Assembly: GCA_963924555.1 (NCBI GenBank)
Contig: OZ004583.1
Location: forward strand, 1,149,501 to 1,213,500
Reading direction: 5' to 3'
Origin: Crambe crambe
Taxonomy: Eukaryota > Porifera > Demospongiae > Poecilosclerida > Crambeidae
DNA: 64,000 nucleotides
The notes beneath the pieces are model-generated. The model had not been told where the DNA came from, ran no database searches, and saw nothing but the letters and a program-made list of their open reading frames with translations. This document shows, piece by piece, positions 42,669-54,000 of this stretch. Position 1 is the first letter of the stretch. Each line of letters starts with the position of its first letter. A program made the translations under genes and the position numbers.

Positions 42669-44295
42669 CTAAGGGTGAACTAGTTCAGTTTGGCACTGTG
42701 TGAGGAGGCATTGCAGCTGGTGATTTGATAATGGCATCTGAAGAGAAGGAGAAAATATCAGCCATTAAAATAATGAGGTCCTGTTGTGTATATTACATGT
42801 TACTTACACTCATAACAGTTAGAATCCTCCATGATATGCAGACTTACCATTTCTTGAACGTCTTTTTGGTTTTCTTCATGAATGAGACGGAGTTTCTCCT
42901 CGATGAGCTTTAGCCTCTCCCTCTCGTTGTACAGATGTAAGCGATGGTGAGTTCTTTCTCCTCCAGTGTCATCACCATCGTCATCAAGACACACAAGTTC
43001 AGATGAAATAGTGTTTCCTATCTCTTCCACACCTTCCACTTTCTTGCTGTCAGATGAAGCTTTCTCCATTTTAACCTGAAGTTCAGATGAAGTGGCACTT
43101 CCCATCTCTTCCTCTTTCTTGCTATCAGATGAAACTTTTTCCATCTCTCCCAACTGTTCCAATTTTTCCTCTTTCTTGTTGGATGTTGTAGCAATCGGCT
43201 GGAGGCTAGAGGAGGTGTCACTTCGAGGTGAGGGAGGGGCACAGAGGGACTCCCAATCACCAGCAGGAAGGAGAGCTTGTAATCGGCTAAGTGAGTGGAG
43301 CAAAAAAAAAAAAAAAAGCTTTATTCTTCAATGTACCAATAATTATTGGTGTACTGTACAATACTGTATTATAAATAAAGCAGAACTTCCAATAAAGGAC
43401 ACTCTGAAAGAGGATAAACCTCTGTTACCTAAAAGAGAGGGCACCGTCAGAACCAGCCATTTTGTCCTTTATAATTAAGGACAAAATGGCTGGTTCCAAT
43501 GGTACCCTTTATTAAAGGACAAAATGGCTGGTTCCAACGGTGCCCTTTATTTGGATGTTTCACTACAGTATAATGCACAATGTATTTATGCTTACTTGTC
43601 TATATTTCTCATTCTCTCTAAGTCCTCATCACAATAAGCAAATGCCTTGCTAGGTTGGGGTATACAGAGAGCCATGATGTTCTCGCCACCTCCTTCCTCA
43701 GTTTTTTGCTCGTCAGCTTCTTGGTCTTCGGAGAGTAGCTCCTGGAGTCTCTGCTTTTCGGCCTTGGTCATCATCACCAGTGCACCTGCATCAGCCACCA
43801 GCTGAGGGAGAAAGGGGAAGGGTGGAATTGGAGATGAGATGGAGGTAAAGGGGGAAGGTGAGACCAAAGGACCAAAGGGAGGGGGAAGAGGGAAGGTGAT
43901 AAGACAGAAGAAAAGGGGGAAGGAAGAATGAAGAAAATCAAAGAGGGAAAAGAAAGAAGAATGAAGAAAAGATTAATTCTCATATACTCACTTCTTTATT
44001 TCTCTTGATGAAGTCTTTTCCAGTCCTAATCTCCTCATCAGGCTTCTTTCTCTTCTTTCCTTCTCCATTGGGTTCCTCTGACTCCAAGGAAACTTGTGAC
44101 CCTTCCTCCAAAATCCTCTCCAAGTCCTCAGCAGGCTGGCCACCACTGCCAAGGACTATAATATACATTGACATTGGCTATAGAACAACTCCTTGGAAAT
44201 GTTCATTTACCTCTCTCTGAAGGTTGCGTAGCAAACAGTTTAGGAGATGACATATCTTCAACTGCATACATAAAAAACTCTCTAATACTTACACG

Positions 44296-44326
<31 letters not shown>

Positions 44327-45482
44327 CATTGCTGTTATTGTTATTTTATTTGTTGTTATCTTCACTTACCATCTTCCACCTTGACCAGAGCATCGGAGGA
44401 CTGACTGATTATACCCTCCCTCTCCATTTCTTCTTCCAGAAGCTTCCGTTGTCTCTTTACTTCTCTCTCTCGCTTGCTCAAATCTGCCAACTTCTCGTCC
44501 AATTTCAACATCTTCTTGTAAGCTCTCTGAACCTTGGGATCTTCAAATTGTAAGACTTTCTCATCACCCTCCTCACTTTTGGAATCAACTGGATCAAATA
44601 TACTATCCGAAGATTTGCTCGAGGATTTAAGAGCTGCAGAACAAAAAAGTCGTGGAATCAGATTAAATGAAGAGCAGATCAATAAATATTAATGCAAATC
44701 AAAAGATCTTAATGCAAAACAATGGGTAGAGGGCTGGATCTTACCATGATTACTTCTATTTTCATCAGTTCCAACATTCCCTGACTGCAACCCTCCTGAA
44801 TTGTTCTCACTACAATCCTTGACCACACCACTATCCACATCACTCTCCTCTCCCACCGCTGCACCCGAGGATGGGCTGGAAAGGGGGAAGATGCCATGAG
44901 ACTCAAGCAAAAGCTTAGCATCACCACCACCCAAACTCTTCAGCTTATCCTGGACTTGCTCAGTTAATTGATATATGCGATCATAGACCTGATCTGTTGC
45001 ATCCAACATGTTCTTCTCTCCCTCGGATGGAGGGTCATCATCACTCACTAGCTCCTCCTCAACATCTTCATCATCTGGATCATCTAGAGGTGGTGCAACT
45101 CCTTTTCTATTGTGAGAATCTCCATCATCATTGAATGTGAAATATGGTGCTAGATACATGCAGGGATGGAAGAAAATTAAGGCAGGTCTGCTACAAGGAA
45201 TTTCCTAGTGTACCTTCAGGAGGTAGGTATTCTAGCATCAAAGCATCAGACATCTGTTCCGAAGACTGTGCTCTTCTTTTAAAGCTGTTGCTAGAAAAAC
45301 TGTAGTATAGACAACAGCGGGCATATGAATTTCGCTACACCATGTGTTTATCTATTTCCATGGCTACAATGTTTATATCGCAATTAGAGCACACCTCTTC
45401 TAATCGGGCTCCTACGTGCAATCATCTGTTAAGTTACTAACCTCCTCCCTTTTGAGAGTACTTCTATTGAATTCTCAGACAT
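42669..45482 (-). CDS. FSIP1: FSIP1-like (fibrous sheath-interacting protein 1) coiled-coil protein
   Basis: Nine exons, about 580 residues. Start ATG at 45480-45482 (MSENSIEVLSKGR), then SNSFKRRAQSSEQM, an acidic region (DDPDDEDVEEELVSDDD), a Lys/Glu coiled coil (DEKLADLSKREREVKRQRKLLEEEMER) and the strongest family marker, KDFIKRNKE spliced to LVADAGALVMMTKAEKQRLQELL, which aligns with the KxDFIKRNxEL...EKxRLxELL core of FSIP1. The C-terminal coiled coil (NERERLKLIEEKLRLIHEENQ) is followed by a small last exon ending LSNHQLQCLLTQCQTELVHP, matching the LxxxQLxCLL motif of FSIP1. Vertebrate FSIP1 is linked to the sperm fibrous sheath and ciliary/flagellar structures; a flagellum-related role here is inference. 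A CAGTGGAACC-type MITE sits in its last large intron. Confidence 0.82.
43380..43568. mobile_element. CAGTGGAACC-family derivative with internal hairpin
   Basis: Family text at the left (CAGAACTTCCAATAAAGGACACTCTGAAAGAGGAT), then GAACCAGCCATTTTGTCC and its inverted copy GGACAAAATGGCTGGTTCC around 43465-43500, with a further direct copy at about 43515. It looks like a rearranged family member inside an FSIP1 intron. Confidence 0.65.
44295..44327. repeat. TTG microsatellite
   Basis: About eleven GTT units in an FSIP1 intron. Confidence 0.9.
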
Positions 45483-45599
45483 GATCTTGCAACTGACAAA
45501 AAAACTTGTATGAAATGCAATGCGAACATTAACCACTCCCACAAAGGGGGCGCGGTTGAACGAAAGTAGTTTACGGAAAATATTCGGAGAAAAGAAAAG
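45483..45599. promoter_or_regulatory. Compact divergent promoter, FSIP1 / NDUFB11
   Basis: Just 117 bp separate the two start codons. It includes a short GC-rich patch (GGGGGCGCGG near 45546-45555). Assignment as a shared promoter is from position only. Confidence 0.6.
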
Positions 45600-46032
45600 A
45601 TGCGTTTGCTAAATAGCTGGAGACAGCTTCTCAGAAGACGACAGAGTCTTTGGCAGAGGAGAAAAGCGAGCTCTAACCCTCACGAACTAGAGGGTCCGGA
45701 ACCTCCTAATGGATTTCTTTTCAACGAGAAGGCAAGTTGATATTCTATTTAATACCCACCAAGCTCAGGTTTTTGCATACACAGCCCTTGCTTCCTGGAG
45801 AGAAGAGGGTGAAGGAGCCGTGGGAGAATTTATGGAATTATGGACTGGGACTAAATTTCCTTCTGGTCATACTAATAGCAGCATTTAAACCAGACACAAG
45901 GTAAACTTATAATTGTAGGAGTGTATCTTTTGAACTCTGATTTTCTCCTCTTTGTTTAGAAAAAGTAGTTGGGCAAAAATGAAAGCCGCAGAGAGACTTG
46001 CAGCAGCAGAAGAGGAATCAGATGATTCGTAG
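45600..46032 (+). CDS. NDUFB11: NDUFB11-like subunit of mitochondrial complex I
   Basis: Exons 45600-45731, 45785-45900 and 45960-46032 total 321 bp, encoding 106 residues. The Arg-rich N-terminus (MRLLNSWRQLLRRRQSLWQ) fits a mitochondrial presequence. The body has NGFLFNEK, KEPWENLWNYGL, one transmembrane helix (LNFLLVILIAAF) and KPDTRKSSWAKMKAAERL, which matches the NDUFB11 layout of LYEKNP, VWNMRL, helix and PDYRxxxWxxxEAERL. It is an accessory subunit of the inner-membrane arm. The first intron starts GC rather than GT (AAG|GCAAGT ... CAG), a typical GC-AG intron. Vertebrate homologues are somewhat longer. Confidence 0.82.
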
Positions 46033-46276
46033 CAGTATATAGTAGCTAAAAACAAGATTCATCATAGGTATCATTACAGTATGATAGACTTTGTGGTTAT
46101 TTTTCATCAGCTGTAAAATAATATTGAATTCATGTGGCAAGATACATGTGAAAGTACAGTAAAAAAACTAACCTGACCATAGTTTATTAATAATTATGAT
46201 GTGGTATAGAAAAAAATTTGATCAATAATGATAATATTCATGAGAAAAAAAATAGCACTGATTTATATTACTCTAA

Positions 46277-49200
46277 TCATACCATAGAAGAGTTTAAGAA
46301 TTGTGGTATAAGTACCTTTCTTTCTTGCTCCATTTTATATTCCTCCAACTCCGTACTCAACTCCAGCTTCTTCTGAATTGTCTTCTCAAGTGACACCATC
46401 AAGTCGTCTCTCTCCTGCTTCTGTTTCTCCGCTGTCTTCTTCACCTTAGTGATCTCGTCGATGTATTCCTCGCACCGCTTGGCGTACATGGTCCTCAGGC
46501 TCAGGTGCTCATCACGTTCCTTCTTTAGCATCTTAATCTGGTACTTCAGCTTGGTGAGCTCCGTCTGATAAGCACGGGCCTGTCCTTGTAATTTACTCCT
46601 AAGACTACTAGTGGCCACCTCTGCTGTGGTAGCACGTGCTTTCATGATGGAGCGGAGGTTGCTAATCTCTTCAGTTTTGTGCATGTATTTTGACTTCCAC
46701 TTACTAATGCTCGCTTCCAAATCCAAAGTGTTCTTTTTCGCAGTGCCGACTATATCAGGCGAGGAAGGAAGAGGTGAGGTTCGTTTCGAGGAGTGAGCAA
46801 GAGATCTCTCCAGCATGACCTTTGTGAACTGTTCAAGAGGGGACCTGATAGAGCGGAGGTGTTCTCGTAGAGCGACGATTGCTCTGAGAGAGTGATTCTC
46901 GTTATGCACTTGAACGGAGGACTTCTTTAGTTTGAGATCCAGTGAATAATAAGGCTCCTCTCCTGTTCCCCCATTGCTAAGGACGGGAGCATCTTCATCC
47001 TTTTCTTCCTTAAAAATGGCAACACCGTCACCCTCAACTTGCATTATTAACATTTGTTTATTCTTGGGTCCAGTGGATGGTAGCTTTCCATCAACACTCA
47101 GTGTTGCCATCACTTTCTGAAGACTCTTAAGATCGTCCGTCATGGAGCCAAGCTCGCTGTGTGAATTAATAAGAATGCTCTCCAATTTCTCAATACTGCT
47201 GACGTAACCAGCCATCTCTTCCTCCAAGACTGTGATCTGGCTCTTCAGTTCAAGCCCTTTACTTTGCTCCTGTACAAATTCCCTCTGGATCTTATCCATC
47301 TCAACACCAGATATTACTTTCAGACGCTGAATCTCATTGTTCAAACCGTCTACTTCAATCTCCATTGATGTTCGTTCGGCCGTGGCCGTAGTCAACTTGC
47401 TTCGTAGCTGTTCGATCTGTTCATCACGGATGATAATCTTTTGGTTCAACTCTTCAATCACCACGTCCTTTTCACACACCGCCTTGGCATACTTGTCCTT
47501 AAAACTCTCCAGTTCTTTAACCTGTTCTGTCTCTCGGAGTGACGATGCAGTAATGTTACCTTCGAGCACTTTTTTCTCCCTCGTTAGCATATTAACCTCT
47601 TCTTCCATCTCTGTGAGTTTTCTACGCAGGTTTTCAATCTCATCCTTATCAACGTCCAAAGTGATTGAATCTTGAAGCTCGCTGAGAAGATTCTGTGGTG
47701 CTTTATTGGCTGGATATGGCGTTGAATGGAGCTTGATTGGTAAATTCTCGGCGATATGGATTGGACTTGGAACCGATTTCTCACGTTGTACATGATCCAA
47801 AGAAGCAGAATCGTCTTTTCTCTCTTCATAAGACTCGTCCACAAATCTCTTTTGGTCTTCCGCCCAGCTAGGATGAGCTGGGATTTGATACGAGTCTTCC
47901 TTTATTCTCATTTCCAACAGACTCTTAGCTTCTCTCTCCTCGTGAAGGGACTCGATCACTTTCTGATTCTGGTACTCCAAGTCCTCTTTCTCCATAATGA
48001 CACTCTCAAACTGTTCCTGAAGAGCACTGGATTCTTTGATCAATGTTGACTTCTCCTCCTGGAGTCGATGGCACTCGTCTTCAAACCTTGCTAGCAATTC
48101 TATCCTCCTTTCTAGTTTTTCCGCATCTCTCTTTAGCTCATCTGTTTCTTTGGAGAAAATGCTGTTGCTCTGCTTTAAGCTTCGGTTTTCGTCTTTGAAA
48201 TTGTCCATTTCTCTTCTGAATCTGTATTTAATTCAAAACAGAAATTTCATATGTACAGTGAGTTTAATACAGGTTCTGTATCAAGAGACCACCCTGAGAC
48301 CACTTCTCTTTCTGGTTATATATTTGATTTCGACCCCTGTACATAAAGAGACCACCTCCATTAAGAGACCACTTTTTGGTGACCCAGAGGTGGTTGCTAT
48401 AAACAGGTTTCACTTGGCAATAGTTATCACCATACTCTGAAATAATGGCATGGCTAGCCCACAGAGAGGCTGAAAGAGTACCTTTCAAGTTCACTGGTGA
48501 GGTAGTTGTTGTGTTCACTGAGACACTCGTTGTCTGAAACCGACTGCTTCAGTTTTCTCTCCAGCTGTCTGATGTCTTCCTCTCCCTTATCAATCTACAC
48601 ATGGACACATGCCAAAAGATAGAACAAGGTGAATTAGTGTCGGTACAAAAACCATATAGCCACATACATCATAATTTATATGCCAAATCTAGCTGGTCAT
48701 AAGTATAGTGCTGTGGATCCATATTCTAAATAACCTGTTTTGTCTGATTTTATAGAAATTTGTACCGAGTATAATATTGCGCACTAAATGTATCTGCTGA
48801 GTGCATGCTCTGGCGTTGCATCCATGGCTATTATTACATGACCCGGCCCAGGGGCTGGGGAAGAGTTTAATTCTCACCTTGTTAATTAAAGAGCCTTCCC
48901 TACTCTCCATCTCATCAAGTAGCTGCTCCCTCTGCGCCTCAACATCTTTCAGCCGCTTCTCATAGTCAGCCTGCACCTGTTTCAGAGCCTGCATGTACGT
49001 GGAGGTGAATGCACATAAAACAGTTATAATTGATCTTTATGGTGCACAGATTCAATCAAAACCAGAACGTAAAGATAAGGAGTAGTGTGCTTTAATTAGA
49101 GTTTAAACTTCCCACCATTATAAGCAGACCATAAATGAATGTGTGAATACTTTGATTGCTGGACTCAATTTGGCAAAGATGTAAACACAGTCCCTTTGTG

Positions 49201-49622
49201 GTGGTCATTAAAGGAAACCAGTCAAAATTGTTTGACACACCCTACAGAAGATGCTGAAAGTATGTGTATAATAACATGCATCAGAGCTATGTAACTGGGG
49301 AATTGACACCATTTGTTGTTTATTGTTGTTTATTGTTATTGTTGTTTGTTTATTTTGGGGGGTTTGTGTCATTACACTTACGTACATTGACAGAACTCTC
49401 TAGCTCTCTCTTTGTGTTGTCGTAGAGACTGCTCAACTCCTCGTACTGAGTCTGCAGTGTCTGCTTCTCTTCTAACAGGACCAGTCCATACTCGGCAGCC
49501 TGAGCACGCTGTTCATTGGCCTCAACGAGATCAGCATTCAACTGCTCCAATTCCTCTTGCAGTGACTTCAAATCATCTGCTGAATGTATTGAATTCATGT
49601 GGAAAGAAGTAGCTGTGTCCAT
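46277..49622 (-). CDS. BICD: Bicaudal D (BICD) dynein adaptor
   Basis: Four exons: 49386-49622, about 48879-48989, about 48485-48593 and about 46277-48214, giving some 800 residues, nearly all coiled coil. The first exon holds the BICD N-terminal signature LEQLNADLVEANEQRAQAAEYGLVLLEEK, the AAxYGLxxLEEK box that binds dynein light intermediate chain. The C-terminal cargo/Rab6 segment is recognisable by KYQIKMLKKERDEHLSLRTMYAKRCEEYIDEI and QKKLELSTELEEYKMEQERK, aligned with SSLRAMFATRCDEYV of BICD2. BICD links dynein-dynactin to Rab6 vesicles and RNA cargos. I use the ATG at 49622 (MDTATSFH), preceded by a good context. The last codons (VLIPQFLNSSMV) could instead be intron readthrough if a donor after EQERK is used, so the exact C-terminus is unsure. 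Confidence 0.87.
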
Positions 49623-51001
49623 CTTGTAAGGACAAGACAATCATATGTACATCTGGAAAAAGTGGATGTTTCAGGATATCTTAGGTATGTTCCACTGTCT
49701 GTACTGTGTTCAGCAGAGGATAGGAGATCTCATTTATTACTATGTTTCTCTGTCTGTATGTCTAGCTGAGGGCGGGAGATCATTTCATGTATGTTCCGAC
49801 AGTTTGAATACGGAGGGAAGTTCATCCACAATCAGGTGACAACAGTCTGGACTGCAACAACAACAACAACAACAACAACAACATGATGTATACATACTTT
49901 AATCGGGGAGGGGGGGGGGGAACAAGCATTGGGTGAAATTGAACAACACTGCAACAACAACAGCATAATGTATACATACAATCAGGGAAACAATTAACAG
50001 CTTTGGCATTGGATGAAATTGAACAAAGCAGTGTGACTACTCATTAAAGGCCCAACCTGCTGCATTATGTGCAGCATATCTTACATATCACCAAGATCAC
50101 CATGTCAGAATTATTAGTGCTATCAATGCACGCACATCTTGGTTACTGAGCAACCATTTCCACAGTAGAGACCCTTTATCCTCAGTTGATCTCCATTATC
50201 ACAACCCAAACTAGAGGGAATGTGAACTGAACATGTTCGATAAATACACTAGAGACAGGCACAAACTTATAATGGTGGTGGAGAATCTCCAGTACCCTAC
50301 ATGCTTCTAGTCTCGTCACAGATACTATAAAATACTATAGATTCTATGTACACGTAGTTTATAGTATCTATGGTCTCATAAGCCAGCCTCGTCCCCAGGC
50401 CCTTCATCTCAGGCAATAAGAGGCTACATGTTACCTAGGTGATAGGCTGGCTCAAGACCAATATAATGCAGTAAGGGGAAGGGGAGAGACCTTTGCCATT
50501 ACTCCATGCACCAGGATAAGAAACATAAAAGAGATACAGGGGTTCTTTCTGTCACGAAAGGTTTCCTAACGTGGCAGCCAATAGTAGTTAGTCGACTGGA
50601 ACTAACTAGTTAGAAACTTGCTAACTTACAGGGTATAGATCCTGAAGTCGCGATAGCTTTATATAGTCCAGAAGAAAATCTGTACACTCTTCATAGACCA
50701 TGCCCTCGATCGAAGAATTTCCGTTACAGACGACCCCGCCCATGCACCGCCAGCATGCAGTGCAGTACAGCTACAGTACAGTGCAGCATGCACTTGCTAA
50801 CCGAAGACCCCTTACCGACAATTACAATTAGGTCCTCGTTCGCGCGTGCGCGTGTAAGCTCATCTTTCTAGAGTCAATGAAAATAAACAAACAAACAAAC
50901 AAACAAACAACAACAACAAAAAATAGTTCTGAAGAACGCACAAAGCTAAAGAACATGATCACAATCTAAAATAACCATGATGTAACTTAAAACAAATTAT
51001 A
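49623..51001. other. Intergenic region, no gene seen
   Basis: BICD 5' flank and 3' flank of the ANK-ZU5-Roc gene. It contains (CAA)n at about 49855-49881, a G run near 49907-49920, an inverted pair around AAGCCAGCCT / AGGCTGGCT (50373-50457) and (AAAC)n near 50885-50908. No ORF has coding character. Confidence 0.55.
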
Positions 51002-54000
51002 CTACATGAATGAACCATCTTTGATTCTGGAGGCGGTTCCAGTCTGACCAATTGCCCTGAGGGCAGTGGCTAAACTATTCCAGCTGGGAGTCCCACTGAT
51101 TTGAGTCACGCGATCTTCTTCCCTCAACCATGCGGCCACCATGTCTGCCGGGAGGACCTTCATTCTCTGCAGGTGAGGATAGCGCAAACCTAGTTCTGCA
51201 CCAAGTTCCACCAGCTGATCATTGCTTAAGTCTGCCAGGAACCGTGTGACTTGATGGTGATCGTCCATTGTTAGAGGATGTGGTCCACGTGGAGTTGGTT
51301 GTGGTGGAGAACATGGCAGGGGAGATGAGACTGATGAGGTCGTGGGAGGCTCACAGTCTACAACAAAGTTTACAATGATAATGTGTTAGCACTTCTGAGC
51401 ATGTGCAGTGGTTGACTGCTATGGTAATGTGGGCTTTTATGGGTTACTGTGAAGCTTCAACCTTGATAACCAAATTTTGTATATTAGCTACTTCACTCAG
51501 TAAGGGCTGAACATGTAAGTAAGCCTGACCTGCATAGGGTAATGTAAGGATCTTTATCTTTACACATCCAAGTGTAATAATGCTTCCTACACGGGAATAC
51601 GTTCGCTTAAATGGACTGACCTTCATTGTACCAGCATCTTCCATTGAGTGGGATGCGACTTCCTTTACGAGCTTTGTTACAGTGTATCTTGTGGTGAGTT
51701 CTTCCGGGCTTCACAGGATGCATTTGAGTACAATGTTCACACTTGAAGCATGCCATGGGCTCAAGTTTCGTATTGCTGTAGTGAAGGTTCTTTAAAGATC
51801 TAAGGATTGACTTCTCCAGGATCTGACGCACATTATTGCACACTCCTTTCAGGGGAGTATCGCGATCATTATCGGATGAAAAGGGAAAGAATTTCACTTC
51901 CAAATGAGATGAGTAGACTTTCAAGGACATCTCGTCTTGATCACAAGAGGAGTGGACTTCAAAGGATACCTGATCTTTAAAGATCTTGTCGTGGATTAGA
52001 ATGAATACGACTTCTTCACTTTCACCTCTCTCTGGGGTCATGAGGTGAGTGGACAAGACACCAAAGATACCCTTCGGGCAATGGTCGCTCTTGAACTTGA
52101 ATAACAGTGGCAGAATATCAGTAGTTATCGAATCTTCATCAGGAGATTCTGGGACATGGTTTAGGACACAAGGTATGAAGTACCTCTCTTCCTGGTCTTC
52201 TGATGTAGTGAATGGAGTGATGATGCGGAGATGAACAAGAAGTTGAAGAAATTCTTTGGGACTGATTTTATCATCACTACTAACCACATCTTCAAAGGCA
52301 GAAGCAGACAAAATGCCTTTCTTCTTGAAGTCAAATGCCTCTCTCGTTGTAACGGACTCGCACGAAAAGGTTTTCACAAGGAGGTCAGTGATCATATCGA
52401 AGAGAACTTGAGGCTCTTTAACTACGATGTGCTTCAAGCCTTCTATGTTGAAGTATCGAATGACACCAATTCTGATGTGAAGGAAACGCAAGAGGTGGGA
52501 CACCTGGTCCCCTTCAATACCATGTTGGGCTGCAAGGACTTTGCACTCATCGAGTGTTAAGATACTCTGTTTTATATTTTGGAGATCGAGGCAGAACAAG
52601 AGGTAGCTGATCGGGTACTCAATACTGAACCACTTACGGACATTGATAAGGTGATTAACTTTTGATCGAATCTTCTGGAAGTCTTCTTCGCTATCGGAAG
52701 TGTTGTCCACTGCAAACATGACGTCATGACCATCACCAGCATACTGGACTAGATCTCGAAAGCCATTGCTCCGTGTAATGAAATCCAGATGTCGATTCAA
52801 GTCATCAATCTTGTTGATGCCTTCAACTTCAGAACCAAGCCTATCCTTGTGAGTACCAACGATGAAGACCATGGGCTTGTGTGTCTTCACACTCTGTTCC
52901 TCTGACATGTCCATGGCATACACACTAGCAAGACACTGGAGCAAGGCTTCTTCAGTGGTGATGGAGGAGGTGTAGCAATTTATTGACTTGTTAGCACTCA
53001 TCCTGTACTTAACGCAAAACTTGCTCTTGAAGTCGAGGTCGAGTCGAAAAATGAAGAAGAAAATGGACGGACCAAAGATCAAGAGAGGTAACATTTCCTG
53101 AAACTCCACCTGACCTCCAGTGTCCCTGAGATACAGGGAACAGGTTTTCTTCAGGTACTTTTTAACCTTACGAAAGCCATACTTCTTGATGACTGAATTG
53201 ATATTTTCAGAGGAAATAATCGTACCATCTTTTAGCTTTCGTCTTAGAAGAGGCACTGGTGCATCCTTCCTTTTGGAGTGTGGTTGTGCCACTCGAACTG
53301 AACCTACCTTCATTGCGGGATCAGGTCGTGCAGAAGCATGTGTGTGGGCACTCTTTTCTTTGGGCTTTTGAGGATTCTTGGGAGGATTTTTGACATTCAC
53401 ACTCTCCTGCCCCAGCTGTCTCACATACGACACATCACATTCTATTTCTTCCCAAGTGTCACCCTCCAGTATTGTAACTGGGTGGAAAGTGGAAGGGTTG
53501 GTGACGTTAATGTCTACGATGACAATGGTGTCACACACACCAGTGGAAGCAGAGAACTTCTTTCTACGTCTGCCAAGCAGGCGATCCATCAAAGAACTCT
53601 TCCCCGAACCTGTGGGACCGACAAACATGGAATGTGCTAATTTTCGATCGATCTTTCCACTTTTAGCAATGGCATTTTGAACTCCTTCAATGAACTCTTT
53701 CATGCCTGCTTCATTGTCAGGATTATCTGTACAGATTGAAATAGTGATCTTAACAATGGTCCATATAATTAGGTAAGGGGTTGCTAGTAGTATTAGCATG
53801 TTTCTACAGTGGCAAGTCCCTAGTCATCACATGCACACACAGTCTGACCAATCATATCAGGGATAGCTCTTATGTGCACATGCATGCTAATTCAAGATCA
53901 TGTGATCAGGACTCCACATGTGCACACACATAAGTTAATAGCTCATTCATACATGGAAAACCTTCGTTGGTGTGCTGTGTGGGTGCATGTTTGCCTGGGC

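Noticed and set aside
50373..50457. Possible further hairpin (AAGCCAGCCT / AGGCTGGCT)
   Set aside because: The arms are short and imperfect and no flanking duplication is visible; not strong enough to call an element.
53120..53680. Plus-strand ORFs opposite the GTPase exon, conserved at 61295-61855
   Set aside because: They are antisense shadows. Their conservation simply follows from duplication of the coding strand.
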